A DNA stretch of 16,392 nt from contig JALQSZ010000008.1 in NCBI GenBank assembly GCA_023264135.1, positions 1-16,392 on the forward strand, read 5' to 3'. Below are positions 6,629 to 13,443 of the stretch, piece by piece. The notes beneath the pieces are model-generated. The model was not told where the DNA came from. It ran no database searches and worked only from the letters and a program-made list of their open reading frames with translations. The number at the start of each line of letters is the position of its first letter. Positions within the stretch are counted from its first letter, which is position 1. The position numbers and the translations under genes are program-made. The stretch is from Acidimicrobiales bacterium (GTDB taxonomy: Bacteria > Actinomycetota > Acidimicrobiia > Acidimicrobiales > Acidimicrobilacustridaceae).

Positions 6629-7447
6629 TTAGCGTTCGGCGGTACCGACCACCGAGACTCGGTACATCACACGACGGCCCCCAAAATCGTTGAGGACCAT
6701 ATGCATGGTCGAGCGGTTGTCCCACATGAGCAGATCGCCCACGGCCCATTGGTGGCGATACGTGAACTGCTCTTTCACCGTGTGGCGGTAAAGGAAGCTG
6801 AGCAGCATGTCGCTCTCGTCGGGCGGTAGTCCGACGATCCAGCGGGTGTAGGTGGGATTCACGAACAAACTCTTCGCACCCGTTTCAGGATGTGTTCGCA
6901 CCACCGGATGTGCGGTGCGCCGTTCAGCCAAGACCGCATCGGCGAGGTTCTGCGCGTCGCCGCTCCCGAATCGGTAGCGCAGCTCGGCAATTTTCCCGAG
7001 ATCGTGAATGGCGGTGAGTCCTTCGAGGTACTGCTTCATATTCGGCGAGAGCGCGTTATAGGCCGCAGCGGAATCGGCGAACAAGGTGTCGCCACCGACA
7101 TCGGGGAGAATCTTTGCTTGCGTGAGCGTTCCCATGGGCGGGTGCTCAAGGAATGTTTCGTCGGTATGCCACATCGTTGCGGTGTTGCCGGCCTCGGAGT
7201 CGAGCACGCTGACATGTTCGAATCCTTCGCCGAGGTTTGGGAAGAATGCATGGACTTCGATTTCGCCGATCCGACGGCCAAGGGCCATGTGTTGGTCGGG
7301 TGTGAGTTCAGGGGCGCGAAGCAACAGCACTTTGTGTTCAACGAGCGCGTTGTACACCGCATCGATGGTGTCGGCATCGAGGTCACCGCTGAGATCGATG
7401 TCCTGGACCTCGGCTCCGAACCCGGGTGTGAGTCTGCGTAATTCCAT
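6629..7447 (-). CDS. TauD/TfdA-family Fe(II)/2-oxoglutarate dioxygenase, 272 aa
   Basis: The iron-binding triad is complete: His94 and Asp96 in WHTDETF, and His249 in DNRSTMH. The 2-oxoglutarate-binding arginines are RVMYR (Arg259, Arg263). Other family marks are RAPELTPDQHMALGRRIGE (44-62), LPDVGGDTLFAD (114-125) and HPETGAKSLFVNPTYT (186-201). Length is usual for TauD. Members hydroxylate sulfonates, aryloxyacids, sulfate esters and other small acids; the substrate here cannot be told. ATG 7447 is chosen because MELRRLTPGFGAEV is the family N-terminus; the frame stays open upstream, but only as antisense of the divergent SDR. No good ribosome site is visible. It is the first gene of the minus-strand operon, divergent from the SDR at 7536 across 88 nt. 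Confidence 0.92.
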   Translation of the reverse strand: MELRRLTPGFGAEVQDIDLSGDLDADTIDAVYNALVEHKVLLLRAPELTPDQHMALGRRIGEIEVHAFFPNLGEGFEHVSVLDSEAGNTATMWHTDETFLEHPPMGTLTQAKILPDVGGDTLFADSAAAYNALSPNMKQYLEGLTAIHDLGKIAELRYRFGSGDAQNLADAVLAERRTAHPVVRTHPETGAKSLFVNPTYTRWIVGLPPDESDMLLSFLYRHTVKEQFTYRHQWAVGDLLMWDNRSTMHMVLNDFGGRRVMYRVSVVGTAER

Positions 7448-7456
7448 CGTGTGATG

Positions 7457-7485
7457 TTGACACTTTTCCCGGTCACTCGTAGGTT
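7457..7485 (+). promoter_or_regulatory. Promoter candidate TTGACA-N17-TAGGTT
   Basis: A perfect -35 hexamer (7457-7462) and a -10 fitting the actinobacterial TAnnnT pattern (7480-7485) are 17 bp apart. Transcription would start near 7492, giving a leader of about 44 nt before the SDR ATG at 7536. A 7-bp GC-rich hairpin, GACCGCC / GGCGGTC with a GGGT loop (7495-7512), would then begin the leader. A matching minus-strand promoter for the dioxygenase was not found in this 88-nt gap. Confidence 0.6.
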
Positions 7486-7494
7486 CGCAGGACC

Positions 7495-7512
7495 GACCGC
7501 CGGGTGGCGGTC
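7495..7512 (+). other. GC-rich hairpin at the 5' end of the SDR leader
   Basis: Seven perfect pairs (7495-7501 with 7506-7512) enclose the loop GGGT. An alternative pairing joins GGACCG upstream with CGGTCC downstream, so the leader could switch between folds. It sits just after the predicted start of transcription and 10 nt before the GGGGG ribosome site at 7522. It could stabilise the mRNA or serve as a regulator site in DNA form. Confidence 0.4.
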
Positions 7513-7535
7513 CTTCATTGTGGGGGCACAGTTCA

Positions 7536-8339
7536 ATGACCAATCTGTTTACGTACGCCGGCAAGCGTGTTGTTCTCACCGGTGGCGCAACCGGTATCGG
7601 CGCAGCGCTGGCGGATCTGCTCGACGAGCTCGAGGTTGAACACCTCACCATTCTTGATATCAAGGCGCCCACAGGTCGTTGCGACACCTTCATCGAAACC
7701 AACCTTGCTGATCCTGCGTCGATTGATGCTGCGCTCGCACAAATCGAAGGTCCGATCGATGTGGTGTTCTCGAATGCTGGCGTGGCCGCAAATGCTGGTG
7801 TTCGCACCTGCATGGCGGTCAATGTCGCAGCGTCTCGACGACTCACCGATGGCCTGATTGATCGGATCACTAAGGGCGGAACCATCGTCTACACCGCGTC
7901 GATGGCAGGAAATGGTTGGCCAGCGCAGGTCGCCGAGATCACCGAACTCCTTGAGATCGCCGATTGGGATGCGTTCCTCGATTGGTGTGAAGCGCATCCC
8001 GAGGTCGTCAACGACGTCTATGCGTTTTCGAAGATGTGTATGCAGGTGTACACAATGCGTCGTTCGTACTCGGCCATCCGAAATGGCATTCGCATCAACA
8101 GCATTTGTCCCGCACCCGTCGATACGCCGCTGATGGCCGACTTCAAGGTGTCGATGGGTGAAGACGCGATCAATTGGGCCGTTGGTGTTCAGGGCAATGG
8201 CCGCATGGCTGTTGCCACTGACATTGCACCTTCGCTTGCGTTTATGGGAAGCGATGCGGCGGCATTTATTAATGGCGAGAACCTGCATGTCGACAGTGGC
8301 CTGTCATCGGCGATGGTCACCGGTCTCGCATTCAGTTGA
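7536..8339 (+). CDS. SDR-family oxidoreductase, 3-alpha-HSD / coniferyl-alcohol-dehydrogenase-like, 267 aa
   Basis: TGGATGIG (15-22) binds the nucleotide, SNAG (79-82) replaces NNAG, and the catalytic residues are Ser122, Tyr162 and Lys166 (YAFSK). About 39 residues separate Ser and Tyr, against 13 in classical SDRs. This insertion (WPAQVAEITELLEIADWDAF... to VNDV) is typical of the 3-alpha-hydroxysteroid dehydrogenase / coniferyl-alcohol dehydrogenase group, as is the NSICPAPVDTPL segment (188-199). Likely substrates are therefore bulky alcohols, steroid-like or aromatic, but this is family inference. ATG 7536 has GGGGG nine bases upstream; an earlier GTG at 7518 lacks a site. The next gene starts 5 nt after the stop, so the two form an operon behind the promoter at 7457. 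Confidence 0.9.
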   Translation: MTNLFTYAGKRVVLTGGATGIGAALADLLDELEVEHLTILDIKAPTGRCDTFIETNLADPASIDAALAQIEGPIDVVFSNAGVAANAGVRTCMAVNVAASRRLTDGLIDRITKGGTIVYTASMAGNGWPAQVAEITELLEIADWDAFLDWCEAHPEVVNDVYAFSKMCMQVYTMRRSYSAIRNGIRINSICPAPVDTPLMADFKVSMGEDAINWAVGVQGNGRMAVATDIAPSLAFMGSDAAAFINGENLHVDSGLSSAMVTGLAFS

Positions 8340-8344
8340 CCGCA

Positions 8345-9283
8345 ATGCATCCCGACGACGAGTTCCATACTCCGACCACCGACGATCCTGAATGGACCGA
8401 AACGTGTTGGTTCACCTTTGCGGTGCCCGAGCGGAATCTGTCGGGCCAGTTGTACCCGTATTTCAAGACCAATCAAGGTGTGGCCGCAGGCGGCGCATTC
8501 TTTTGGGACGGTCGCAATGAACGACCTGAAACGTGTGTGTATGCCAAGCAGTTCTGGCATCTTCCACTTGCCGATCAGCAACTGACTGACCTCACCCTCG
8601 CCAACGGCATCCGCTACGAGTGCTTGGAACCGCAAAAGAAATGGCGCGTCCGCTACGACGATCCCGATGGCGGCGACGAGATTCATGTCGATCTCACGGT
8701 TACCGGGATCGTTGCTCCGAACATGTTGGGTGAGTCACACGTCGATCAGCCATGTCGCTACCTGGGCACGATCGTCTTGCACGGCGAAACGATTGATGTC
8801 GACGCCTACGGATTTCGCGATCGTTCTTGGGGGCCGCGACCGCAGTTTGGTCAGGGAATCCATGGGGGAGCGACGATGCGCGGCGGTTACAGCTACGCAA
8901 CGGCCTCCGATACGCACGCCTTCCACGCCATCACAATGGATTTCGGGACCGGAGCGATTGCCATTCATGGTTCCTATATGCGCGATGGCGAATGGGCGAA
9001 GCTGAAAAGCGGCGAACGTCGAGTGATCGAACGCGACAGCGAAGGATTTCCGCTTGTTGTCGAACTCGATGGCATCGATGAACTCGGTCGTGAGTTCAAT
9101 GCTCGTGGCGAAACCACGAATTCACTTGGGTTCTTGATTAATCCGAATCTCTACACAATCAACTGCTTGACGCGATGGTCGTTCGACGGAATTACGTCGT
9201 GGGGCGAAGATCACGACAATCATTCGTTTCCTGATGCACGCCGATTGTTTCGCGAAGCTCGCGGACAATCGTTATGGGACTAA
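8345..9283 (+). CDS. DUF7064/CrtC-AttH-like protein, 312 aa
   Basis: A soluble protein with no signal peptide. The conserved core is DAYGFRDRSWGPRP (153-166), preceded by CRYLGTIVLHG and followed by GGYSYATASDTHAFHAITMDFG. An Arg-Asp-Arg-Ser-Trp-Gly motif in a strand-rich, two-lobed chain is characteristic of proteins related to CrtC/AttH (lipocalin-like fold; hydratases and pericyclases), many of them annotated only as domains of unknown function in actinobacteria. The assignment is from motif memory, so the exact family name is uncertain. ATG 8345 lies 5 nt after the SDR stop; a TTG at 8336 overlapping that stop is the alternative, and neither has a strong ribosome site. Coupling to the SDR suggests that both handle the same bulky lipid-like or aromatic compound. 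Confidence 0.65.
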   Translation: MHPDDEFHTPTTDDPEWTETCWFTFAVPERNLSGQLYPYFKTNQGVAAGGAFFWDGRNERPETCVYAKQFWHLPLADQQLTDLTLANGIRYECLEPQKKWRVRYDDPDGGDEIHVDLTVTGIVAPNMLGESHVDQPCRYLGTIVLHGETIDVDAYGFRDRSWGPRPQFGQGIHGGATMRGGYSYATASDTHAFHAITMDFGTGAIAIHGSYMRDGEWAKLKSGERRVIERDSEGFPLVVELDGIDELGREFNARGETTNSLGFLINPNLYTINCLTRWSFDGITSWGEDHDNHSFPDARRLFREARGQSLWD

Positions 9284-9293
9284 CTGCACTTCG

Positions 9294-9755
9294 CTAGTCG
9301 GCGGGCCGGTCAGTCGTTGCAAAGTCGGTGACAACTCGACTGAGTAGATCGCGTAACGCAAGAAGGTCGGTGTCGTCCCACTTGCGGAATGCATGCGCTG
9401 TGATGTTGTCGGTTGCACTGCGAAACGTTTGGTACACCTCGCGACCAGTGTCGGTGAGGCTCACGACTCGAGCACGACCATCGGTGGGGTCGGACACGAT
9501 TTCGACGTAGCCCTGGGCGCGAAGGGTTTTGAGTTCGCGGCTGACAAGCGGGGCCTCGGTGTCGACCGCTTCGGCCAGCGCGCTGGCGCGTAGGGGACCG
9601 AGGTTGTGGAGGGCCGACAAAATACCGGCGGCCATATTGGTGAGCGACACCCCGGCGACCTCGGCTCGGAGGCGGCCAGCGTCCCGGCTGCGGCCGATGC
9701 TGGTGATACGGCGAAGGGCCGTATCGATCTCACGAAGATGCTCTGTCCGGCCCAT
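9294..9755 (-). CDS. MarR-family transcriptional regulator, 153 aa
   Basis: Winged helix-turn-helix: helix MAAGILSALHNLGPLRASALAEAV (41-64), recognition helix TEAPLVSRELKTLRAQGYV (66-84), and wing DPTDGRARVVSLTDTGRE (89-106) with the typical DGR-x-R-x-V-x-LT-x-G pattern. Flanking helices form the dimer interface. Length is normal. MarR proteins usually repress nearby genes and release DNA when a small, often aromatic, ligand binds. The protein is divergent from the amidohydrolase, and the shared region holds two palindrome-like sites, so self-control and control of 9872-11958 are likely. ATG 9755 has no ribosome site, but a TACCCT box lies 6 nt upstream, so the mRNA may be leaderless. The stop lies 10 nt from that of the convergent gene. 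Confidence 0.9.
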   Translation of the reverse strand: MGRTEHLREIDTALRRITSIGRSRDAGRLRAEVAGVSLTNMAAGILSALHNLGPLRASALAEAVDTEAPLVSRELKTLRAQGYVEIVSDPTDGRARVVSLTDTGREVYQTFRSATDNITAHAFRKWDDTDLLALRDLLSRVVTDFATTDRPAD

Positions 9756-9766
9756 GGGGACAGGGT

Positions 9767-9783
9767 ACTTGACATTGCCAAGT
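9767..9783. promoter_or_regulatory. Operator O1, likely MarR site: ACTTG-a-CATTG-c-CAAGT
   Basis: A 17-bp palindrome centred at 9775 with one mismatched pair (9772/9778). Size and form suit a MarR dimer. It covers the -35 hexamer TTGACA (9769-9774) of the amidohydrolase promoter and starts 11 nt from the marR-type gene's ATG on the other strand, so one protein could block both genes. Symmetry is seen directly; binding is inferred. Confidence 0.65.
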
Positions 9784-9797
9784 GATTTATTTATCTT
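9769..9797 (+). promoter_or_regulatory. Promoter TTGACA-N17-TATCTT for the amidohydrolase operon
   Basis: A perfect -35 (9769-9774), 17-bp spacer and a good -10 (9792-9797, fits TAnnnT). Start of transcription would fall near 9804, leaving a leader of about 68 nt with the ribosome site AAAGGAG at 9859-9865. Both boxes are overlapped by operator-like sequences, which is the layout of a repressed promoter. Confidence 0.65.
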
Positions 9798-9805
9798 TGC
9801 CAAGT
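9789..9805. promoter_or_regulatory. Operator O2, degenerate copy of the MarR-type site
   Basis: The right half, TTGCCAAGT (9797-9805), repeats the nine bases at 9775-9783 exactly, 22 bp downstream, about two helical turns. The left half is poor (ATTTA against ACTTG). It covers the -10 box. It could be a second site filled cooperatively with O1 on the same DNA face, or a relic half-site. Confidence 0.5.
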
Positions 9806-9871
9806 AGATGAAATCCGGACCCGGCCCGCACAGTGCGAGGCCACAACGGGCCGGCACCAAAGGAGCACACG

Positions 9872-11092
9872 ATGTCCGACGCCATCACCGAGAACGGCCG
9901 CTACGTGGTCATCTCCACCGACAGCCATGCCGGCGCAAAAATGGAGACGTACCGCAATTATCTCGACGCCGAGTGGCTCGACGAGTTCGATGCATGGCGT
10001 GAGAAGTACCAGAACCCGTTCCGCGATCTGCAGGACAAAGCTGCCGGCCGTGAACGCAACTGGGACTCGCAGATGCGCATTGACGATCAGCGCACCGATG
10101 GTGTCGTTGCCGAAGTGACCTTCCCCAACACCGTGCCGCCGTTCTTTCCGACTGGCGCGTTGTTGTCTCGTCCGCCGGTTGCCGAGAACTACGCGCGACG
10201 TCTCGCTGGCATCCGTGCGCATAACCGTTGGATGGTCGATTGGGTTGCCGAAGCTCCAACACTTCGTGCTGGTGTCGCGCAGATCTTCCTCAATGACATC
10301 GACGAAGCAATTAAGGACGTGCAATTCGCCGCGGAAAACAATCTGCGTGGCGGCATTCTTCTTCCCGCAGTTCCTGACGACGCGAAGCAGATCGAACCGC
10401 TGTACTCGCCAACCTACGACCGACTGTGGGCGGCGTGTCAGGACTACGACGTTGTTGTGCAACAGCATTCGGGCGGCGGATCCCCCGATTACGGGAACTA
10501 CGAGGCATCGCCTCTGATGTTCCTGGCCGAAACCACGTTCTATTCAAAGCGTGGCTTCACTCACTTGGTACTTGGTGGCGTGTTCGATCGCTTCCCAGGC
10601 CTCAAGTACGTCTTGGCCGAGCAGGGATGCGCATGGGTTCCTGACCTGCTCAAGGCGTGGGACACCTATCACCAAGAAATGCGCGACACCGGACGTGTGG
10701 GCGAGCTTGGATTCCCCACCGAGCAGGTGCTTCCGCTTACACCCACGCAATACGTGCGCCGCAACTGTTGGTTCGCGGCCTCGTTCCCGGGCAAGGGTGA
10801 AATCAAGGCAGCTCGAGAGGTACTCGGGACCGACCGAGTGATGTGGGCATCGGATTATCCGCATCACGAAGGCACCTGGCCCTACACCCGTGAATCGCTG
10901 CGGTGGGCGTTCGAGGATTGTCCCGAAGAAGACATCGCAAAGATTCTTGGCGGGAACGCAGGCGAGCTGTTCGGTTTCGATATGACGGCATTGCGAGCAG
11001 AAGCCTCAACTTGGGGTCCGACTGTCGACGAGGTGAAAGTGCCGCTCGCAGGTCGTCCTGAAGGGGCAACCTCTCCAGCATTTGCACGCTGA
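9872..11092 (+). CDS. Amidohydrolase, ACMSD-like metal-dependent hydrolase, 406 aa
   Basis: A TIM-barrel hydrolase of the amidohydrolase_2 type. Metal-site candidates in order are Asp17 and His19 in STDSHAG (a D-x-H form of the H-x-H motif), His199 in VVQQHSGGG, His231 in GFTHLVLGGVFDRFPGLK, and Asp328 in VMWASDYPHHEG. The segments FPGLKYVLAEQGCAWVPDLL (241-260) and DRVMWASDYPHHEGTWP are the family signature. Members decarboxylate or hydrolyse ring-derived acids; the substrate is unknown. ATG 9872 is certain enough: AAAGGAG lies 6 nt upstream. Control is probably by the MarR protein on the other strand through O1 and O2. The next SDR starts 26 nt after the stop with no ribosome site of its own that I can see, so co-expression is likely. 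Confidence 0.9.
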   Translation: MSDAITENGRYVVISTDSHAGAKMETYRNYLDAEWLDEFDAWREKYQNPFRDLQDKAAGRERNWDSQMRIDDQRTDGVVAEVTFPNTVPPFFPTGALLSRPPVAENYARRLAGIRAHNRWMVDWVAEAPTLRAGVAQIFLNDIDEAIKDVQFAAENNLRGGILLPAVPDDAKQIEPLYSPTYDRLWAACQDYDVVVQQHSGGGSPDYGNYEASPLMFLAETTFYSKRGFTHLVLGGVFDRFPGLKYVLAEQGCAWVPDLLKAWDTYHQEMRDTGRVGELGFPTEQVLPLTPTQYVRRNCWFAASFPGKGEIKAAREVLGTDRVMWASDYPHHEGTWPYTRESLRWAFEDCPEEDIAKILGGNAGELFGFDMTALRAEASTWGPTVDEVKVPLAGRPEGATSPAFAR

Positions 11093-11118
11093 CTTGTTGA
11101 CCTCGCTGATCTGACAGC

Positions 11119-11958
11119 ATGGCGCCCGTGACAGAACAGAAAACTGCGCTCGTCACGGGCGCCAGTAGAGGTATTGGTCGAGCTACCGCAATTGCATTGG
11201 CCGAAGCAGGGTTTGACGTTGCGATTACTGCTCGCACGGTTGTCGACGGCGATCCTTCAGCGCTCACTGCTGATGGAAACGTGTTGCCCGGCAGTTTGGC
11301 GTCGACAGCGGCGGAGATTGAAGCGCTTGGTCGACGCGCAGTGCAGGTTCCACTTGATCTACTTGATCGCGACGCGTTGGTGCCAGCGGTGAACGCGGCG
11401 ATCGACGGACTTGGTCATCTCGATGTTGTCGTGAACAACGCGATTTATGTCGCCGGTGGTGGTCCAAAGCACTTTCTCGATACCGACCCCGATGATCTGA
11501 TTAATCAGATGTGGGGTGATCTCACTGCGCAGTTGTTGTTGTTGCAGCCACAAGTTGCGCACATGGTGGCGCGTGGTGGTGGCGTGGTGATCAACATTGG
11601 TTCGGGGTCGGGGAAGTGGAAATTGAAAATGCCGATCGGCCAAGGCGGGCCGCAACTGGCCTATTGCTCAGCGAAAGCTGGTTTCCATCGGGCCGCCGAT
11701 CGGATCGCCTTTGAATATGGCGAACAAGGGATCATTGCGTTCACCGTCGACCCCGGTTTCGTGGCAACCGAGCGCACAAAGATGGTCACCGAACTCGGGG
11801 AGATCGCAGCTCGCGGTGTCGAGCCTTCGGTTGTCGGTACCGCGATTGCATGGTTGGCGACAACTGGCGCGTCAGTCGAAAAGAACGGCAGCTATCACGA
11901 AGCGCAAGCGATCGCACGAAACATCGGACTATTGCCGCCGCTTCCCGAAGAAGGCTGA
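11119..11958 (+). CDS. SDR-family oxidoreductase, 279 aa, paralogue of the SDR at 312
   Basis: TGASRGIG at 13-20, NNAI at 106-109, and Tyr182/Lys186 in YCSAK are in place; the Ser is probably in GSGSG (161-165), 18-20 residues before Tyr. It matches the SDR at 312 in many blocks: ALAEAGFDV, the insertion ending in PGSL with TAxEIE, GGG before the Ser strand, VDPGxVxTE, and the C-terminal GLLP. The two are clear paralogues, though far enough apart to differ in substrate. ATG 11119 is used; GTG 11128 is possible, since the strand KTALVTG starts only at residue 8. It follows the amidohydrolase by 26 nt and probably belongs to the MarR-controlled operon. It converges on the membrane-protein gene with a 10-nt gap. 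Confidence 0.9.
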   Translation: MAPVTEQKTALVTGASRGIGRATAIALAEAGFDVAITARTVVDGDPSALTADGNVLPGSLASTAAEIEALGRRAVQVPLDLLDRDALVPAVNAAIDGLGHLDVVVNNAIYVAGGGPKHFLDTDPDDLINQMWGDLTAQLLLLQPQVAHMVARGGGVVINIGSGSGKWKLKMPIGQGGPQLAYCSAKAGFHRAADRIAFEYGEQGIIAFTVDPGFVATERTKMVTELGEIAARGVEPSVVGTAIAWLATTGASVEKNGSYHEAQAIARNIGLLPPLPEEG

Positions 11959-11968
11959 CGCGAATTCT

Positions 11969-13399
11969 CTAGTTGCGCTGATGATGGAATCTCAACCAGA
12001 GGTTGCAAACATCACCGCGAATCGGGGCCTGAATCGAAATAAAGGGCGGAAACTCTTTATTCGGCGTGCACTGAGAAAGTGCCGCATTGACTGCATCTGC
12101 TTCAGTGATGCGTTGATGGAAACTCGCGTTCCTCACCGCTGATGGGAAGTTCCACAAGGACCAGATGGTGGTGATGGCGATGAGCGCGATGACCGCGCCT
12201 TGAACAAATTTCCCAAGCAGTGTTCGTATTGGCGACATCGTGAGCAATGCCCAGAGAATGGTGATCGTCAACAGAAGGCTTGGGTCGTATCGCCGAAGCA
12301 CGCTCGACTCGAGGCCGCCGAATCCACGAATGGTGACCGTGACCTGAAACACCAGGAGTGCGAGTACGAGGAGCCCAACTGGAAGTCGTATATCGATGGT
12401 TGATTGTTTCGGAGAGGCGAGAAAAATGATGATGGCGGCGACAACGATGAGTAATGCGAGCGCTATCCATGAATGCGCTGCGAACCAATTCCCGTGGGCA
12501 ATTGCGCGAGGCTCGAATGAATTCGTGGTGCCCGAGAACGGAGTGATGACCCAGTTCACGATCGCTGCGAGAAGAAGGCGAAAGAATCGTGTTGGCTGCT
12601 GGAGGAGATAGTCCCATTTGATGTCCGTTCCGTTGAGGGACGTATCGGGTGGGGGGAACGCTTTCGCAGCGATGTACGCAACGCCAAGAAGGAAACCGCT
12701 GACGACGAGCGTTGCCGCAACTTGTCCTCGCGTCGATCGAAGGTGGTCGACGAGTGATCGTGATGTTGATGGTGAATTCTCTTCGGTTGAATCGTCAACA
12801 GGTTTTCGATTGAGTAGCAGCAGCGCTAGTCCGGTCAGGCCGATCGAAACGATGTGACTGGCAAAGAACAGCATCGCAATGGCGAGAACCGCGAAATACC
12901 ACCAGAACGAAAGATTGAATCGCGTCAGAATCCAGGTTCCGGCAACAACGGTGAGAACACTAAGGAACCACGCAACTTGGTATCCCCATTGTGCGTTGTA
13001 GAGATTTCCGGCGCTCACTGCGTAACTCACGAGTAGCGCGATGGGGATCAAGAGTCGCCACGTGGCTCGCCCCTGAGTCGCCATCGAAAACATTCGCAAT
13101 TGTTCGAAGACGAAACCGCAAATAGCGAGGAGGAGGACGCAATTGACTGCGACATACCAACCGTAGGAGTCCCCGAAGATGCCCGTTTCGATGGCGTAAA
13201 CCAAGCGGCCGAGCGGAAACCAATTCCCTATGTGCGAATAGAGCATCCCCCGCAGTGGTCCCGATTGAGATGCGGTAACCGAAATTTCGTCCCACCAAAA
13301 CCAAAAGTTTCGGGCTACGTAGACGTTGGCCGCGGTGTACGCGACTCCTAGTGCAGCGAAGAGGGTCCAGCCGCCCGCCTTGAGTCGCTTGGAGTTCAC
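11969..13399 (-). CDS. Multi-pass membrane protein, GT-C glycosyltransferase-like, 476 aa
   Basis: About 12 hydrophobic segments are visible (near 11-29, 81-98, 115-133, 141-160, 163-181, 183-197, 226-246, 273-289, 309-328, 339-356, 374-388, 399-416). A soluble end of about 55 residues with two Cys (444, 465) may lie outside. After the first segment comes FWWDEIS with Asp37-Glu38; an acidic pair in the first outer loop is the hallmark of GT-C enzymes, which transfer sugars from lipid-phosphate donors. No close family is recognised, so this is a fold-level guess. The start is GTG 13399, the only start codon near the 5' end of the frame; no ribosome site is clear. The gene follows the LLM gene by 44 nt on the same strand and by eye looks richer in A and T than its neighbours. 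Confidence 0.7.
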   Translation of the reverse strand: MNSKRLKAGGWTLFAALGVAYTAANVYVARNFWFWWDEISVTASQSGPLRGMLYSHIGNWFPLGRLVYAIETGIFGDSYGWYVAVNCVLLLAICGFVFEQLRMFSMATQGRATWRLLIPIALLVSYAVSAGNLYNAQWGYQVAWFLSVLTVVAGTWILTRFNLSFWWYFAVLAIAMLFFASHIVSIGLTGLALLLLNRKPVDDSTEENSPSTSRSLVDHLRSTRGQVAATLVVSGFLLGVAYIAAKAFPPPDTSLNGTDIKWDYLLQQPTRFFRLLLAAIVNWVITPFSGTTNSFEPRAIAHGNWFAAHSWIALALLIVVAAIIIFLASPKQSTIDIRLPVGLLVLALLVFQVTVTIRGFGGLESSVLRRYDPSLLLTITILWALLTMSPIRTLLGKFVQGAVIALIAITTIWSLWNFPSAVRNASFHQRITEADAVNAALSQCTPNKEFPPFISIQAPIRGDVCNLWLRFHHQRN

Positions 13400-13443
13400 C
13401 GAAAAGAACGGTAGTCCATCACGTTGATCATGGAGCCTGTGGC

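Noticed and set aside
7448..7885. 146-residue extension of the TauD protein
   Set aside because: It is antisense to the divergent SDR and low in complexity; the family N-terminus starts at 7447.
7533..8288. 251-codon open frame antisense to the 3-alpha-HSD-like SDR
   Set aside because: It is Cys/His/Arg-rich shadow coding; the sense frame has a promoter, ribosome site and SDR motifs.
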